Source: G963664935 sp963664935
GTDB taxonomy: Bacteria > Pseudomonadota > Gammaproteobacteria > Methylococcales > G963664935
Assembly: GCA_963664935.2 (NCBI GenBank)
Contig: CAXXSE010000006.1
Coordinates: 310,001 to 374,000, forward strand
Direction: 5' to 3'
Length of the DNA: 64,000 nucleotides
Shown here: positions 7,817-16,450 of the stretch, one piece after another
How positions within the stretch are numbered: the first letter of the stretch is position 1
Layout: every line of letters begins with the position of its first letter
Translations under genes and position numbers: made by a program
The notes under the pieces: model-generated
Told to the model about the DNA's origin: nothing
The model's input: the letters and a program-made list of their open reading frames with translations, nothing else
Databases searched by the model: none

Positions 7817-9009
7817 ATGGTAATAAGACACTTTGGTAAATGTTCTACATGCGGTTTTTCGCATACACTGCGCATTAGCGTTGGCCATAATCCCTACCAA
7901 GAGCATCCGTTCAACTGCGGAGAGTGTGGAGAAGATATAACGGTTGGTATGGATGTTGATTTTGAGGCGCCAAGTGTTGATATTAGGCAAATCACAAATT
8001 GTGAGTTGGGCGAAGAAGAAGGACAAATTGTAAATTTACATCCTGAAGTTACGGTTCCAGAAGATCAAATACATGAAGATTTTGCGTTCCCATGGATGGA
8101 ACATACCCGTGATATTTTAACTGCTCAAGAAAAACAAGCTGGTGGAAGCCTTGCATTTACAAGCGGTGAAAAGGCACTAGAATTCTTTAATGGCAACCAA
8201 ACCCCAATAGATGGATGGGCAATTATTAAGAAATCGTGGTCTCTAATAAATCATGGAAGAATTACTCTTGGGCATAACCCCATAGAAAAATATAAAGACC
8301 ACTATTTTGATTCACCTCATGAACTTAATTATGTGTTATTCCATTTTTGCACTAAATTTCTTAGTTCTGCTCGATATTTAATCTTTAAAGATGCAGCCAA
8401 TTATTTAGAACAAATATACAAAAATCACCCTAGAGAATTTCACGAGTACAGAAAATTATATATAAGTGAGTTTCATTCAGATCACTTGTATAGATATTTT
8501 GAAGTAATGTCTGATTATTTCCGAGATTATTTAGAATTCAGCCAAACTCTTTTGTTTGTTCAAAATGGTTTACCCATCCCAGAGGGTGGCAAAGCAACAT
8601 CATCAGCGTTTAGGCGGACAAAGATGTTTTATGGGAATACATTCGAGGCATTATCTACAAATGTTTCTGTTCTAGCATGTTTAAATAATATTGGCGAAGG
8701 AAGAGCACACGATGAATTCGAAAAGATGAACCTTAAGAAGTATTTAACTACAAATAAGGCCTTACGTGGGAACCATTTAAAGAAATAGCCCCTTTTCATG
8801 AGTATTTCCGTATTATTGATAGCACGCTTCGTAATGCCTCTCACCATGGAGCTATGAGGATAGAAGATAGTAGTGGTGTAATAACCTACAGAAGTGGGGG
8901 TACTGGTTCGCGTAGACGTATGACATATTCCAAATACTTATACAAGTGTAACGAAATATTCCTTCGTGTTATTGCGCTCCTAATGCTGGAGTTGTCAATT
9001 GCCTTCTAA
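7817..9009 (+). pseudogene. Zinc-ribbon cassette protein, frameshifted near the 3' end
   Basis: The first 323 codons start with a zinc-ribbon-like module, CSTCGF and later CGECGE, spaced as two CxxC knuckles (residues about 9-40). An acidic linker and a large helical domain follow (LNYVLFHFCTKFLSSARY, YFEVMSDYFRDYLEFSQ). The frame stops at 8788, but the overlapping frame from about 8750 continues the protein (FKEIAPFHEYFRIIDS... LLMLELSIAF) to a TAA at 9007-9009 that overlaps the next attC. The intact protein would be about 395 residues. The C-terminal part holds RNASHHGAM, like HEPN-type or DUF proteins with RxxxxH, but that is only a hint. Confidence 0.6.
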
Positions 9010-9066
9010 CGAATAAGGTTAGATTGTGTGAGTGAAGCGAACCACAATCTGAACCGTTTGTTGGAC
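9004..9066 (+). other. attC recombination site 6 (short type)
   Basis: The outer boxes are TTCTAAC and GTTGGAC. The arms GGTTaGATTGTG and CACAATCtGAACC have one mismatched base each. It is only 63 bp. The same site and the following 200 bp recur at 15889. Confidence 0.7.
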
Positions 9067-9264
9067 AAGCCCGTCGGTTATGATCCAGGTTCTCTATGAA
9101 AATATCTTTTTGAGTCTCGCTGCCTCTCAAGGCTTACGGTGACCCGCAAACCTCAAAATTCAGCGAATACGGTTGCTATTGCAGCAACGCGTGGCAAGAA
9201 TGCCTTCTAGTGAGGCCAGTTCCGCCTATTTTACCCATTTTTTAAACAAGCGGATTCCTCAGCG
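9007..9264 (+). repeat. Array-end repeat, copy 1
   Basis: A noncoding stretch of about 258 bp, nearly identical to 15892-16136 plus 16364-16381. It starts inside the short attC and ends with CAAGCGGATTCCTCAGCG. It contains a small hairpin (TTGCT...AGCAA). It could be a noncoding cassette or the duplicated tail of the array. Confidence 0.75.
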
Positions 9265-9414
9265 TATATAATGTCAATTACTCTGGCCGGTCGGCGTCAA
9301 TTATCTTGGCCGGTTTTTAAGTGTTGTTATTTATCTCATGTTTTTTCCCTCTGGTACTGGTAGGTTTTGTTGCCGGGGTTGGCGTAACGGAAGGAGCCCG
9401 TAGGGCGACTGGAG

Positions 9415-10925
9415 CATCCCTTTCAAGGTGCCATTTTTTTCTTTTTCTTTGCCGCAAGGAGTCTAGCAGTTGAGACATGTGGCTGCTTGGGAAATTGGTC
9501 ACGTTTTGGCGGTGGCTTTTTCGGCCCACGACGGTGCTTTTTAAATTGGGATAATTTGACGTGATGAGCGAGTTGTAGGAGCACCTCAACCAATTCAGTC
9601 AGCGGAAGACTTTGAAATCCAACCCAGTACTCCGATGGCAAGGCGATCATCATGCCTTCATGGGTTCTGCCAATATGACCGGCTAAATAATAGCTGGAAA
9701 CATCATTCTCGATGGTTTCTTCGCCGTGGACAGCCCGGAGCGCTGCTTTAACAACAGCCAATAGATTGTAGGCCACCAGGGCAATGCAAAATCCAAACAA
9801 GGCGGCTTTCGGATAACCCAAGGTGTTGATTTCCGAATGGAGATGAGCTTCCAATTCTTGAAACGCGGTTTCAATCGTCCAGCGCTTACGATACATCTCG
9901 GCGATCAGTCTGCCATCGGCGACTGATTTCGGTAGATTCGTCAACACGCAAATCTCATGCTCACCGTCGCGTGTCGCGGTATTCAGGCAAACCCGTATCC
10001 GACGATATTTCCGAACTCTCCCTGCCGTATCGGTGACCTCGATCCATTGCTCATAAATCTTTCCCGTCTCGGTGTTGCCCACATAACGTTCATCGCCGAG
10101 AGCCGTCCAAGGCATCGACGCATGTTGGCGGCAGATCAAAAAGCCACCACGATCAACAATTCCCGAGAGAAAGTCCCTGACACAAAAATTACGATCCATA
10201 ATCCAGATATCCCGTGCCTGGACCGTCGATAATACCGTCCCCAGCAAGGCCCACTCTTGCGTATGCCCATCCTCGCAGGGGAACACATCGATGACCATCT
10301 CTAACGCGGGATCGTACACATTCAGTGATTTTCCTGGCAAGGGTCCAGCCTTAGTGTTTTGGAGCACCTGCAAACGATGTTCTGTCGCCTCGATACAGTT
10401 GCCATCCAGCACTTTGACACGATAGCCCGGTAACCACGGTTTACACGGGCCGCCTAAGGCTTCGATAATCTCCGTCATCTCTTGCGCGGTATCGTGAACC
10501 AGGGTAGCTGACGTAGAGGCTTCCAGTCCGTTCAGCTTGTTATAGACTGACGTGACCGAAACGCCAATCGTCTCGTCCGCACTTTGATAGGCATTGAAGA
10601 CACAAGGGAACATTTTGAATACCACGCCATTCATCAATTCAAAAATGCTCGAAAACGACAACTCCCGCGTATATTGGTTAACCGCTGTTTTCTCAAACCA
10701 TTGATTGAGCTTGTCCGGACTGAATATCCGTTCGAGCAGAATGTGAACGCTCACGGCGACCGGGCTTTTCTCTGTAAAACGCTGAAAAATGTCGTCGAAT
10801 TTCATGTCTACCCCTCATCATCGAATATAAGTTCCCTTGATATTTTCCAGATGATTAAGGTGCTTGTCTACAACTATTTTCTATCCTATTGATATATCGT
10901 GTTTTATTTCACCTTGAAAGGGATG
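9415..10925 (-). mobile_element. IS4-family insertion sequence, intact
   Basis: A 1,511-bp element with perfect 16-bp terminal inverted repeats (CATCCCTTTCAAGGTG). It is flanked by an 11-bp target duplication, GGCGACTGGAG (9404-9414 and 10926-10936). One full-length transposase gene fills it. Everything needed for movement looks present. Confidence 0.88.
9423..10805 (-). CDS. IS4-family DDE transposase
   Basis: 460 residues, full length for the family. The catalytic residues are visible: Asp in KVLDGNCIEA, Asp in IWIMDRNF, and Glu in the YREK-type signature YRKRWTIETAFQELE. The C-terminus is Lys-rich (AAKKKKKMAP), and its stop lies within the left terminal repeat. The protein cuts and pastes the element by hairpin intermediates in the known members of this family. 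The start codon at 10805 is about 120 bp inside the right end, leaving room for a weak promoter. No defect seen. Confidence 0.9.
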   Translation of the reverse strand: MKFDDIFQRFTEKSPVAVSVHILLERIFSPDKLNQWFEKTAVNQYTRELSFSSIFELMNGVVFKMFPCVFNAYQSADETIGVSVTSVYNKLNGLEASTSATLVHDTAQEMTEIIEALGGPCKPWLPGYRVKVLDGNCIEATEHRLQVLQNTKAGPLPGKSLNVYDPALEMVIDVFPCEDGHTQEWALLGTVLSTVQARDIWIMDRNFCVRDFLSGIVDRGGFLICRQHASMPWTALGDERYVGNTETGKIYEQWIEVTDTAGRVRKYRRIRVCLNTATRDGEHEICVLTNLPKSVADGRLIAEMYRKRWTIETAFQELEAHLHSEINTLGYPKAALFGFCIALVAYNLLAVVKAALRAVHGEETIENDVSSYYLAGHIGRTHEGMMIALPSEYWVGFQSLPLTELVEVLLQLAHHVKLSQFKKHRRGPKKPPPKRDQFPKQPHVSTARLLAAKKKKKMAP

Positions 10926-11239
10926 GGCGACTGGAGTTACGCCAACCCCGGCGGGCGCCGTTGGAGGTGCTATTTTTTGGCCATGGCGGCTTTTTTTCGG
11001 TAGCTTTGTCCGTGTAGTTCTATAATTGTCGCGTGATGGACCAGGCGGTCAATTGCAGCCACAGTCATCATGCTGTCCGCGAAAATCTGATCCCAGTCAC
11101 TAAACGTTTGGTTGGCCGTGATGATAAGACTTCCCGTTTCATAGCGGTGGGCAATAAACTCAAACAATACCTGGGTCTCTCCATCACTGCGTTTAACGTA
11201 ACCCAGATCATCCAGAATGATGAGTCTATACTTATCGAG

Positions 11240-13038
11240 CTCGGCAGTCGTGAGTTAACAGCGAGAAAAGCGGGGCAAAACTACCCTCTCCATCGTAGTA
11301 TGTTTGATGAAAAATTTTGAAGATCGCAGAGAATTAGAGCATAGAACGCCTCATTCAGTTTAATCGTCATCTATTTCATCGGAAACAGCCATCAAGCGGG
11401 CACGGATCTGTTGAATCATGCCATTTTCCTCAAGTCGAAAGAATTGTTTGAGGAACAATGGCGCTAAAATTTGCTTGACGGTTTTCTCCGATGGCAAATC
11501 ACGCGATTGAGTGCGAAGATAAAGCGAGTGCTCAGACCAAATCGTATCTTGATACTGGAGCGCAATCAATTGCATTAACCCCAAGGCAATGGAGGCACAG
11601 AGCACGAAGATTTCATAGGCTCGCCAGCACGCTTGAACGGTATGAATATCCTGGGGCTGTGGGGCTTTGAGAAGACGATTGGAAAAGGGGCGTCTAGAAT
11701 GTTTTGGCAATTTTTTAGTCCAAAAACGAAATTTAAAGGCGCCGATCACATGCTTTAACATCGCGAACATGATTTCAATGCGGGTTCTAGCACAATACAG
11801 TTCAACGGCATCAATGGCTGACAGCGTTAAATCGGAACTCATTAGAACCATTGGGCCTTTTGAGGTGACGGCGAGAATAAATAACACCTGATCAGCGATG
11901 GGCCGCCATAACAGTGTAAGCGTCATAACCCGGATGGATTCGGTTTTACCGTAGACTTGACAGGTCACCTTCTCAAACAAATGAAGGTGGTCGAAGCATT
12001 CTCTTAAACACACTTTCTCGCCATAGAGCGGCTGAGGTCCGGGTCGAGAGGCGGGTTTCGGTGGCGCGGGGAAATAACCCACATAGCTATTCTTGGCTTT
12101 GACCAGCACCTCAACCCACCGCGCCTGATGCTGGATTGAATAATAGTGGCAAGCTCGAAATACGCCCCCGGTTGAAAAAAAGGCATCCAACACCAAATAA
12201 CACAGACAGTGATTCGTCACCGCAAAATGAATCGCCATGGCCACCAAGCGGTCGGTGAGCTTGATCCGACATGGATTATCGCGCTCGTCGTTCAACCCTA
12301 AATGAGCCCATCCCTGATGAATTTGAAGCTGCAAAGGACAACAAAAACAAGCGGATAACGACCCGATCAAGATGCCAATGCTGCCCCAACATTGGGCCCG
12401 AAAATAGCCGGGTTTCGTTTGCGTCTCCGATGACTCGTGCATCGATACCACGCCGGGCATCTTGCGTCCATCTTTGATCACCGCGGTATGGTCACCCAGA
12501 AGTATCGCTCGTCCAGCTACTTCAACGGATTTTCCTTGGCGATTCACAAAATCTTGCCAAGCATCGAGCAACGCCCCATAGACATACGCTTTGGATCTAA
12601 AAAAACGGAGCAAGCGGTAATAACCAAGTTCATCTAATAGCCAGAAACGATACAACGACGTCACGCCGATCATTTCTCCTGCCCCCATAAATCCAATCAC
12701 AATGGCGCAGAACAACAACCAAGTACTCGATCTGGAAAAAACGCTTTGAAAGCTTTCTAAACTCTGAGAAATATACTGTTGCACGGGGTCTCCTCCTTCC
12801 ATCTGTACTTCTACAAAGAAAAGAAGGATCCGTGTTTTTTTAGCAAATGTCTAGTCGTAATTATCGATTTCTATTTTCTACACTACTCATCTTTTATGAA
12901 CACCAGTGGGCAATCTTAAAGCGCAGAGCTATCAATGGGTGATAAGACTTTCTTCCGTTGGTCGAGGTGACACATCGAAAAAATGAATTCAGGGCCTGAA
13001 TAGTTACGTCAAATCGGATAGAACTCGTGACTGACGAG
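11240..13038 (-). mobile_element. 1,799-bp insertion sequence, copy 1
   Basis: The terminal inverted repeats are CTCGGCAGTCGTGAGTT and CTCGTCAGTCACGAGTT (two or three mismatches). An 8-bp target duplication, TTATCGAG, is at 11232-11239 and 13039-13046. It encodes one 480-residue transposase. A second copy at 50389-52187 has the same length and differs at one observed position in the coding region. Confidence 0.9.
11360..12802 (-). CDS. DDE transposase of the 1.8-kb IS (IS4-superfamily/ISNCY-like)
   Basis: 480 residues. The catalytic pattern is of the RNase H-fold DDE type: Asp in LLGDHTAVIKDG, Asp in LVLDAFFSTGG, and Glu in YCARTRIEIMFAMLKHVIGA, which resembles a Y..R..IE..F motif. The start lies just inside the element's right end, beside a purine-rich GGAGGAG Shine-Dalgarno sequence. 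The copy at 50509-51951 has Cys where this one has Tyr (TSLYRFW). The exact IS family needs an ISfinder comparison. Confidence 0.85.
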   Translation of the reverse strand: MEGGDPVQQYISQSLESFQSVFSRSSTWLLFCAIVIGFMGAGEMIGVTSLYRFWLLDELGYYRLLRFFRSKAYVYGALLDAWQDFVNRQGKSVEVAGRAILLGDHTAVIKDGRKMPGVVSMHESSETQTKPGYFRAQCWGSIGILIGSLSACFCCPLQLQIHQGWAHLGLNDERDNPCRIKLTDRLVAMAIHFAVTNHCLCYLVLDAFFSTGGVFRACHYYSIQHQARWVEVLVKAKNSYVGYFPAPPKPASRPGPQPLYGEKVCLRECFDHLHLFEKVTCQVYGKTESIRVMTLTLLWRPIADQVLFILAVTSKGPMVLMSSDLTLSAIDAVELYCARTRIEIMFAMLKHVIGAFKFRFWTKKLPKHSRRPFSNRLLKAPQPQDIHTVQACWRAYEIFVLCASIALGLMQLIALQYQDTIWSEHSLYLRTQSRDLPSEKTVKQILAPLFLKQFFRLEENGMIQQIRARLMAVSDEIDDD

Positions 13039-13522
13039 TTATCGAGTTTGTGTAGGTGACTTTCCAGGCAATACCCGTCTCTGGCGCGTTGCAGCTCTTG
13101 CACCAATGCGGTTGCTGGGTAATGCCGTACACGCACGCCTTGTTCTATCAGTCGTGCTCCGATAGCACAGGCCGGGTGCGTTTTGCCCAGGCCACTCGCG
13201 CCAAACAACAAAAGGTTCCATGCCTGTGATATCCAGTCAACGTTGTTAGACAGTGCCTCGATTTGTGCACGGTTTATGCCTTTATCCTGGTCAAAGTCGA
13301 AGCTGGGCAGCGTTTTCCCAGCGGGCAGTTTTGATTCTTTGTGGTAGCCGGCCAATCGCCGGGAATGACGATGGGTGATTTCCAGTTCACACAATGCACT
13401 GAGAAATTGCTCATGGCTCCATTTCCGTGCTTTGTCACTGCTGGCAAGCTCCGCCCAGTGGCGGCCAATGGTTGCAAGCCTCAGCTCTTTGAGCATGACC
13501 GGTAAGCTTGTACAGGTAGACA

Positions 13523-14668
13523 TTAGCATGCTCCCGAAGAGCTGAGCAGCGCCTCATAGTCGTCCAGGGCGTGTTGTTCGACGTCAACGCTGGGGTGTGG
13601 CTGCGCTTTTCCCTCAAATCGTTTTTCTAGCGTGCACACGCCTGGCAAGTCGTCCGGCTCCGCTCGTTTCATCAGGTATTCACCGAGTGTCTTCTCGCAA
13701 TCAGCTCGTGCGGCCAATGCCAGTATACCCACCATCCATTTACAGGCCGCTCGTGGTTCCATGCGTTCATCGGCGATTCGCCACAGTTTCCGGTAATTGT
13801 CGTTTGGCAGAAGGTCATCGCGCAACATGGAGTACCGAAAGGCTTGTGGCTTTTTCGCCAAGTTGCCGATCAGATGACGATAGTCGATCTGACGGGCTCG
13901 CTCACGGCCTTTGGGATGATGATTGCGCGGCAACTCCAGTACCGCACTGGACCCTAAATAACCTTTGAGATGATCATCATAAAGATGAATGCGCAACCTT
14001 GAACCGACCAGTCGGGAGGGCACCGTATAAAGCACTCTCTTGACCTCGATAGTGCCGGTGCTGCTGACAGCGGCAATGCACTCGGTGTAATCGGCACTGC
14101 GATGACAGGGCAGTGCGCCAAGAGATGCCCGTTCCACCTTGATCCGGTCCTGGTGGCGTCGGTTGATGCCATCCGTTACCGTGTTCAGAAACGTCTGATA
14201 GTCGCTGAGGGTATCAAAATCACGTGACCCACGAAGCAATAAGGCTTGTTCGATACGCCACTTGAGATGCCCGTGTGGTGACTCGACGGAGTCATTCTCG
14301 TGGCCACGTCCTCGGTTATTTCGCGTCGCTTTCATGCCATAGTTCTGGCACAGATCGGCGTACCGTGATGTGATGTCCTTTTTCTCGTCTTGATCCAGGT
14401 TCTTGAAGGCCGCGGATAGGCTGTCCGTTCGGTGTTCCTTCGGGCTGCCACCCAGGCGCCACAGCGCTTCTTGTAATCCCGTCGCCAGGGCCGTGAAGCT
14501 TTCTCCGCCCAGTACCGCCATCGCGTAACACCATCCGGAAAAGGCCAACCTGAAATGGTAAATCAAGTGTTTGAGTGGCTTGTTGCCTAGAGTGATCGCC
14601 TCACTCTTTAGCTGAGTGAAATCAGACAAGCCCTGCAGACCCGGTGGGTGTTCTTGCAGATATCGGGG
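13523..14668 (-). pseudogene. istA: IS21 istA transposase, N-terminally truncated
   Basis: The remaining 380 or so residues begin within YLQEHPPGLQGLSDFTQ, so they include the first catalytic Asp (SDFT) and the Glu region (ESPHGHLKWRIEQAL). The N-terminal helix-turn-helix DNA-binding part, about 130 residues, is missing. The break near 14668 adjoins GGGGTCAGGTCTTTGATT, a REP-like sequence. A truncated protein could start at ATG 14629, but it would lack end recognition. The stop overlaps the istB start. Confidence 0.82.
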
Positions 14669-14808
14669 TCAGGTCTTTGATTTATGATTCGTGAAATCAA
14701 GGGTCAGTCAACTTGATCTTAATCCAAAAGTCAAAATCACCTAACAATCGGCTAAACTTGACCCAAGACCATTTGGTTCTTTAATAAAATGTAGAGATAA
14801 AAGTAATT

Positions 14809-15231
14809 ATGAAGTCTTATTTAGCTTCATCGTATGGTCTTGGGCAAGTTAGCAAGGCGTTGGGCACAAATATAGGAGGCTACCAATTGGGTGCTTGGAC
14901 GGACTGGAGAAAAATAGCGGACTATGGCAATTGGTATGATGAATTACTCGATTGGGATGGGCCTGCCGTGTACGAGCTGGCTATAGGTGGACCGCGTGGC
15001 GGGGACCTTGAGATTGGTTATGTAGGAGAAACGAGCAACGAGAAGCAGCGAATCGTTGCATATGCATCGCATGGTTCTCATTTATCAAAAATAATTGACT
15101 CGCACCTAAAGGACGATCGGCACCTCTATTACAGAGCGCAAGCAAAAAAATCCAAAGAGGAAGCTGTTCTAATGCAAAACAGACTTCTGTCGGGTTATGA
15201 CTACGCCTGGAATATTCAACTTAATAGTTAG
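14809..15231 (+). CDS. GIY-YIG-like nuclease-fold cassette protein
   Basis: 140 residues. VYELAIGG and, 14 residues later, IGYVGETS resemble the two strands that hold the GIY and YIG tripeptides. An Arg (QRIVAYAS) and a Glu-containing helix (KSKEEAVLMQNRLL) are spaced as in that fold. The match is structural rather than strict, because the first tripeptide is VYE. It follows a possible damaged attC and precedes attC 7. A small stand-alone nuclease domain in a cassette could be a defence or nuclease effector, but that is speculation. Confidence 0.55.
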   Translation: MKSYLASSYGLGQVSKALGTNIGGYQLGAWTDWRKIADYGNWYDELLDWDGPAVYELAIGGPRGGDLEIGYVGETSNEKQRIVAYASHGSHLSKIIDSHLKDDRHLYYRAQAKKSKEEAVLMQNRLLSGYDYAWNIQLNS

Positions 15232-15246
15232 TAGGCAAGCAATTGT

Positions 15247-15371
15247 GCCCAACATGGCGGTCAACCTGAAGCAAAACCCTCTGTTTCTTCAAGGGTTTTT
15301 GTGTCATTCAACTTCAGTGACTTCGCTAAAGTCTCTGGAAGGGTTTTGCCCAGGTTAGCTAAACGTTCGGT
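15247..15371 (+). other. attC recombination site 7 (long type)
   Basis: The left box is GCCCAAC and the right box GTTCGG. The arms are GCGGTCAACCTGAAGC and GCCCAGGTTAGC, and the core is very close to the site at 6021. This ties the 14.8-16 kb cassettes to the array before the IS21 relic. Confidence 0.8.
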
Positions 15372-15414
15372 ATGATATTGGGCTCGGGATAAGAGCATAA
15401 TAATTGGTGTTGAA

Positions 15415-15669
15415 ATGAAAAAGCGGAAGCTTCTTCAGAAGCTACTATCAGGCCCAAAGAATATTCGCTTTTCCGACGCAGTAGCATGTGCCGAAGCTTG
15501 TGGTTTCAAGCTAGACAGGGTCAACGGCAGGCATCACATATTCTCACATCTTGATATTCCAGAACTACTGAATCTGCAAAATGTCAAAGGAAAAGCTAAA
15601 CCATATCAAATAAAACAGCTTCTACAATTGATAGAAACCCGCAATCTCCAAATGGAAAGAGAACAATGA
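15415..15669 (+). CDS. hicA: HicA mRNA interferase toxin
   Basis: 84 residues with the HicA double-stranded-RNA-binding fold. The catalytic His lies in NGRHHIFSH, followed by LLNLQNVKGKAKPYQIKQLL. HicA cleaves mRNA when free of its partner. The stop overlaps the hicB start by four bases (ATGA), so the two are translationally coupled, toxin first, the usual hicAB order. A toxin-antitoxin pair in a cassette is known to stabilise large integron arrays. Confidence 0.92.
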   Translation: MKKRKLLQKLLSGPKNIRFSDAVACAEACGFKLDRVNGRHHIFSHLDIPELLNLQNVKGKAKPYQIKQLLQLIETRNLQMEREQ

Positions 15670-15884
15670 AAGACTATCATATTAATATTTTCTACAGCGA
15701 AGACGATCAAGGATATATTGCCGATATTCCAGATCTAAAGAGCTGTTCCGCATTTGGAGAAACCCCAGGGCAAGCATTAGAAGAGGTGTTGGTTGCAAAA
15801 GAAGGCTGGCTGGAGTCAGCAAAAGCCAACGACAAGCCAATCCCTATGCCTGAGTATAAGCCGGTAATTTATCAGGTGGCGTAA
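15666..15884 (+). CDS. hicB: HicB antitoxin
   Basis: 72 residues, a partially degraded RNase H-like fold typical of short HicB proteins (YHINIFYSEDDQGYIADIPDL, then GETPGQALEEV). It has no C-terminal DNA-binding domain, so autoregulation may be weak or depend on other factors. It neutralises HicA. Attachment site 8 begins five bases after its stop. Confidence 0.92.
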   Translation: MKDYHINIFYSEDDQGYIADIPDLKSCSAFGETPGQALEEVLVAKEGWLESAKANDKPIPMPEYKPVIYQVA

Positions 15885-15888
15885 AACT

Positions 15889-15951
15889 GCCTAACGAATA
15901 AGGTTAGATTGTGTGAGTGGAGCGAACCACAATCTGAACCGTTTGTTGGAC
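15889..15951 (+). other. attC recombination site 8 (short type)
   Basis: The outer boxes are GCCTAAC and GTTGGAC, with the same arms as the site at 9004. One base differs in the loop (GAGTGGAGCG against GAGTGAAGCG). Confidence 0.7.
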
Positions 15952-16381
15952 AAGCCCGTCGGTTATGATCCAGGTTCTCTATGAAAATATCTTTTTGAGT
16001 CTCGCGGCCTATCAAGGCTTACGGTGACCCGCAAACCTCAAAATTCAGCGAATACGGTTGCTATTGCAGCAACGCGTAGCAAGAATGCCTTCTAGTGAGG
16101 CCAGTTCCGCCTATTTTACCCCTTTTTTAGACAAGCAGTCTTGTCCAATATGAAATGGCCCTGAAGAGGGGGGTAATTTCTAACGTGAAATGGCCCTGAA
16201 ACCGAGAACAGATCATAAATTGAGGTTAACTTACGCTTCAGAAGTGTCAAGGAGATTCCTCCGCTACGCTACAAACTCCTCCTTGACACCTCTTCCGCTC
16301 CAGTTAAAAGGTTATTCATGATCTGTTCCCAATTTCAGGGCCATTTATAGATTGGAATAGACTCAAGCGGGTTCCTCAGCG
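15892..16381 (+). repeat. Array-end repeat, copy 2, interrupted by a MITE
   Basis: This matches 9007-9264 with a handful of substitutions. The 227-bp element entered at CAAGC (duplicated at 16132-16136 and 16364-16368), which splits the last 18 bases from the rest. The stretch 15952-16450 holds only this repeat, the element and the edge of the IS91 unit. Confidence 0.75.
16137..16363 (+). mobile_element. 227-bp MITE with attC-like core, copy 2
   Basis: Same length and essentially the same sequence as copy 1. A 5-bp target duplication (CAAGC) is proved by comparison with the uninterrupted repeat at 9247-9264. This fixes the element ends as AGTCTTG...ATAGACT. Confidence 0.9.
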
Positions 16382-16450
16382 CTATACACTGAATTTAAAT
16401 CCATCCGCAGGGGTGATAGCGTTTACATGATCAATGGCTCCAGCGTATGA

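Larger units (their letters stand above)
9372..10952. repeat. Long palindrome with an IS4-type element in its loop
   Basis: The arms GCCGGGGTTGGCGTAAC (9372-9388) and its exact complement (10936-10952) would form a 17-bp stem with a loop of about 25 bases if the IS and one target copy were removed. The palindrome probably belonged to the host element or a REP-type repeat before the insertion. Confidence 0.65.
10970..13529 (-). pseudogene. istB: IS21 istB helper ATPase, split by the 1.8-kb IS
   Basis: The N-terminal part (13529-13039) carries the Walker A motif FGASGLGKT and ends at HLHKLDK. The C-terminal part (11239-10970) continues KYRLIILDDLGYV (Walker B) and RYETGSLIITANQTFSDW, ending at AAMAKK. 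Removing the 1,799-bp insertion and one 8-bp target copy restores one frame of about 255 residues. IstB is the AAA+ partner that delivers target DNA to the IstA transposase. Its start overlaps the istA end by a few bases (ATG 13529; ATG 13496 is an alternative). Confidence 0.85.
9272..14668 (-). mobile_element. IS21-family element, 5'-truncated and carrying two nested ISs
   Basis: istA (to 13523) and istB (from 13529 down to 10970) are on the minus strand with overlapping ends, the IS21 layout. The putative downstream terminus begins TGTCAATTA at 9272 and holds two direct repeats of GTCAATTAyyyTGGCCGGT, similar to the multiple terminal repeats of IS21 elements. The opposite end is lost: istA breaks off near 14668. 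An IS4-type element lies in the noncoding end and a 1.8-kb IS lies in istB. Confidence 0.6.

Noticed and set aside
11667..12637. Several plus-strand open frames inside the 1.8-kb IS
   Set aside because: They are antisense to the transposase, repeat identically in copy 2 and show no protein-like features.
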